This document shows, piece by piece, positions 5,364 to 5,525 of a DNA stretch of 5,525 nucleotides. A model generated the notes under the pieces. That model was not told the origin of the DNA and ran no database searches. It saw only the letters and a program-made list of their open reading frames with translations. The position numbers and the translations under genes were made by a program. The first letter of the stretch is position 1. Each line of letters starts with the position of its first letter. This stretch comes from Pseudomonadota bacterium. Its GTDB lineage: Bacteria > Pseudomonadota > Gammaproteobacteria > Xanthomonadales > Rhodanobacteraceae. The stretch spans positions 1 to 5,525 of the forward strand of contig JAJZGE010000160.1 of assembly GCA_021798675.1 (NCBI GenBank). The letters are read 5' to 3'.

Positions 5364-5525
5364 CGGCCACCTTCCAGGAAAGTCGCCTCTGGGCGGTCGC
5401 TGATCCAATGTCGAAAAGCGTCTCTGCGATTTTGGGGAACCATTCCGGCCGGAGCCGGTCTGACCTACGGACTGACGCCTCCATTGCCGTGGATGGCGCG
5501 GATGCGGCGCCTCCCCTCCCCAGCC
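5364..5525. other. Intergenic right edge, no complete gene
   Basis: No ORF on either strand here has a convincing start, composition or product. A plus-strand frame opening at ATG 5493 (or ATG 5502) stays open to the window edge, but it covers only 11 codons and lacks a Shine-Dalgarno, so it is not called. The minus-strand frame running across this region is arginine-rich, reads through the terminator and looks spurious. The main content is the promoter candidate at 5436-5463. Confidence 0.5.
5436..5463 (+). promoter_or_regulatory. Candidate ECF sigma (RpoE-like) promoter
   Basis: GGAACC (5436-5441) and GTCTGA (5458-5463) are separated by 16 nt. This fits the -35 GGAAC / -10 TCTRA layout of group-4 (RpoE-type) sigma factors. 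The spacer holds the perfect palindrome TCCGGCCGGA (5444-5453). The promoter would fire rightward into a gene that starts at the edge of or beyond the window. Such promoters often precede sigma/anti-sigma or envelope-stress genes; which one this is cannot be seen. Confidence 0.5.

Noticed and set aside
4879..5484. Minus-strand frame of 201 codons at the right edge
   Set aside because: It is very basic with no domain, runs antisense through the 39-codon ORF and the terminator, and overlaps the regulator start.

Overview
This is a GC-rich window (roughly 65-68% by eye) whose protein content points to a gammaproteobacterium of the Xanthomonadales, probably the Rhodanobacter/Dyella/Luteibacter side. 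That placement rests on the style of the TrpE N-terminus, on the two-component pair, and on the Xanthomonad-like look of the intergenic DNA. It is inference, because no database search was possible.

Layout. Almost everything is on the minus strand. Reading in the direction of transcription (right to left): an OmpR-type response regulator (4918-4229); a 190-residue secreted, four-cysteine protein of unknown function that overlaps the regulator stop codon by 4 nt (4232-3660); a large membrane histidine kinase starting 7 nt later (3652-1625); and, after an 82-nt gap holding a perfect 16-bp palindrome, a complete trpE for anthranilate synthase component I (1542-67). On the plus strand, diverging from the regulator, lies a 39-codon ORF for a tiny single-pass membrane protein (5105-5224). 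It is followed by a strong GC hairpin, a pyrimidine-only tract and a textbook intrinsic terminator (5337-5363). The right edge (5364-5525) has no complete gene but carries a good match to an ECF sigma (RpoE-like) promoter pointing out of the window.

How the genes work together. The regulator, secreted protein and kinase have the spacing of one translationally coupled operon. The kinase has a periplasmic region of about 330 residues with a CBM9-like carbohydrate-binding-type half and a juxtamembrane half that looks Cache-like. Kinase and regulator resemble, from memory of the family signatures, the pair annotated as the 'proteobacterial dedicated sortase system' (PdsS/PdsR, TIGR03785/TIGR03787). 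No sortase or sortase substrate is in the window. The secreted protein is the natural candidate for an accessory or sensing partner. trpE is a housekeeping gene and may have its own promoter in the palindrome-bearing gap.

Most promising for follow-up: the regulator/secreted-protein/kinase module, the 39-residue membrane protein with its structured 3' region (possibly a small RNA with a CU-rich seed), and the palindrome upstream of trpE.
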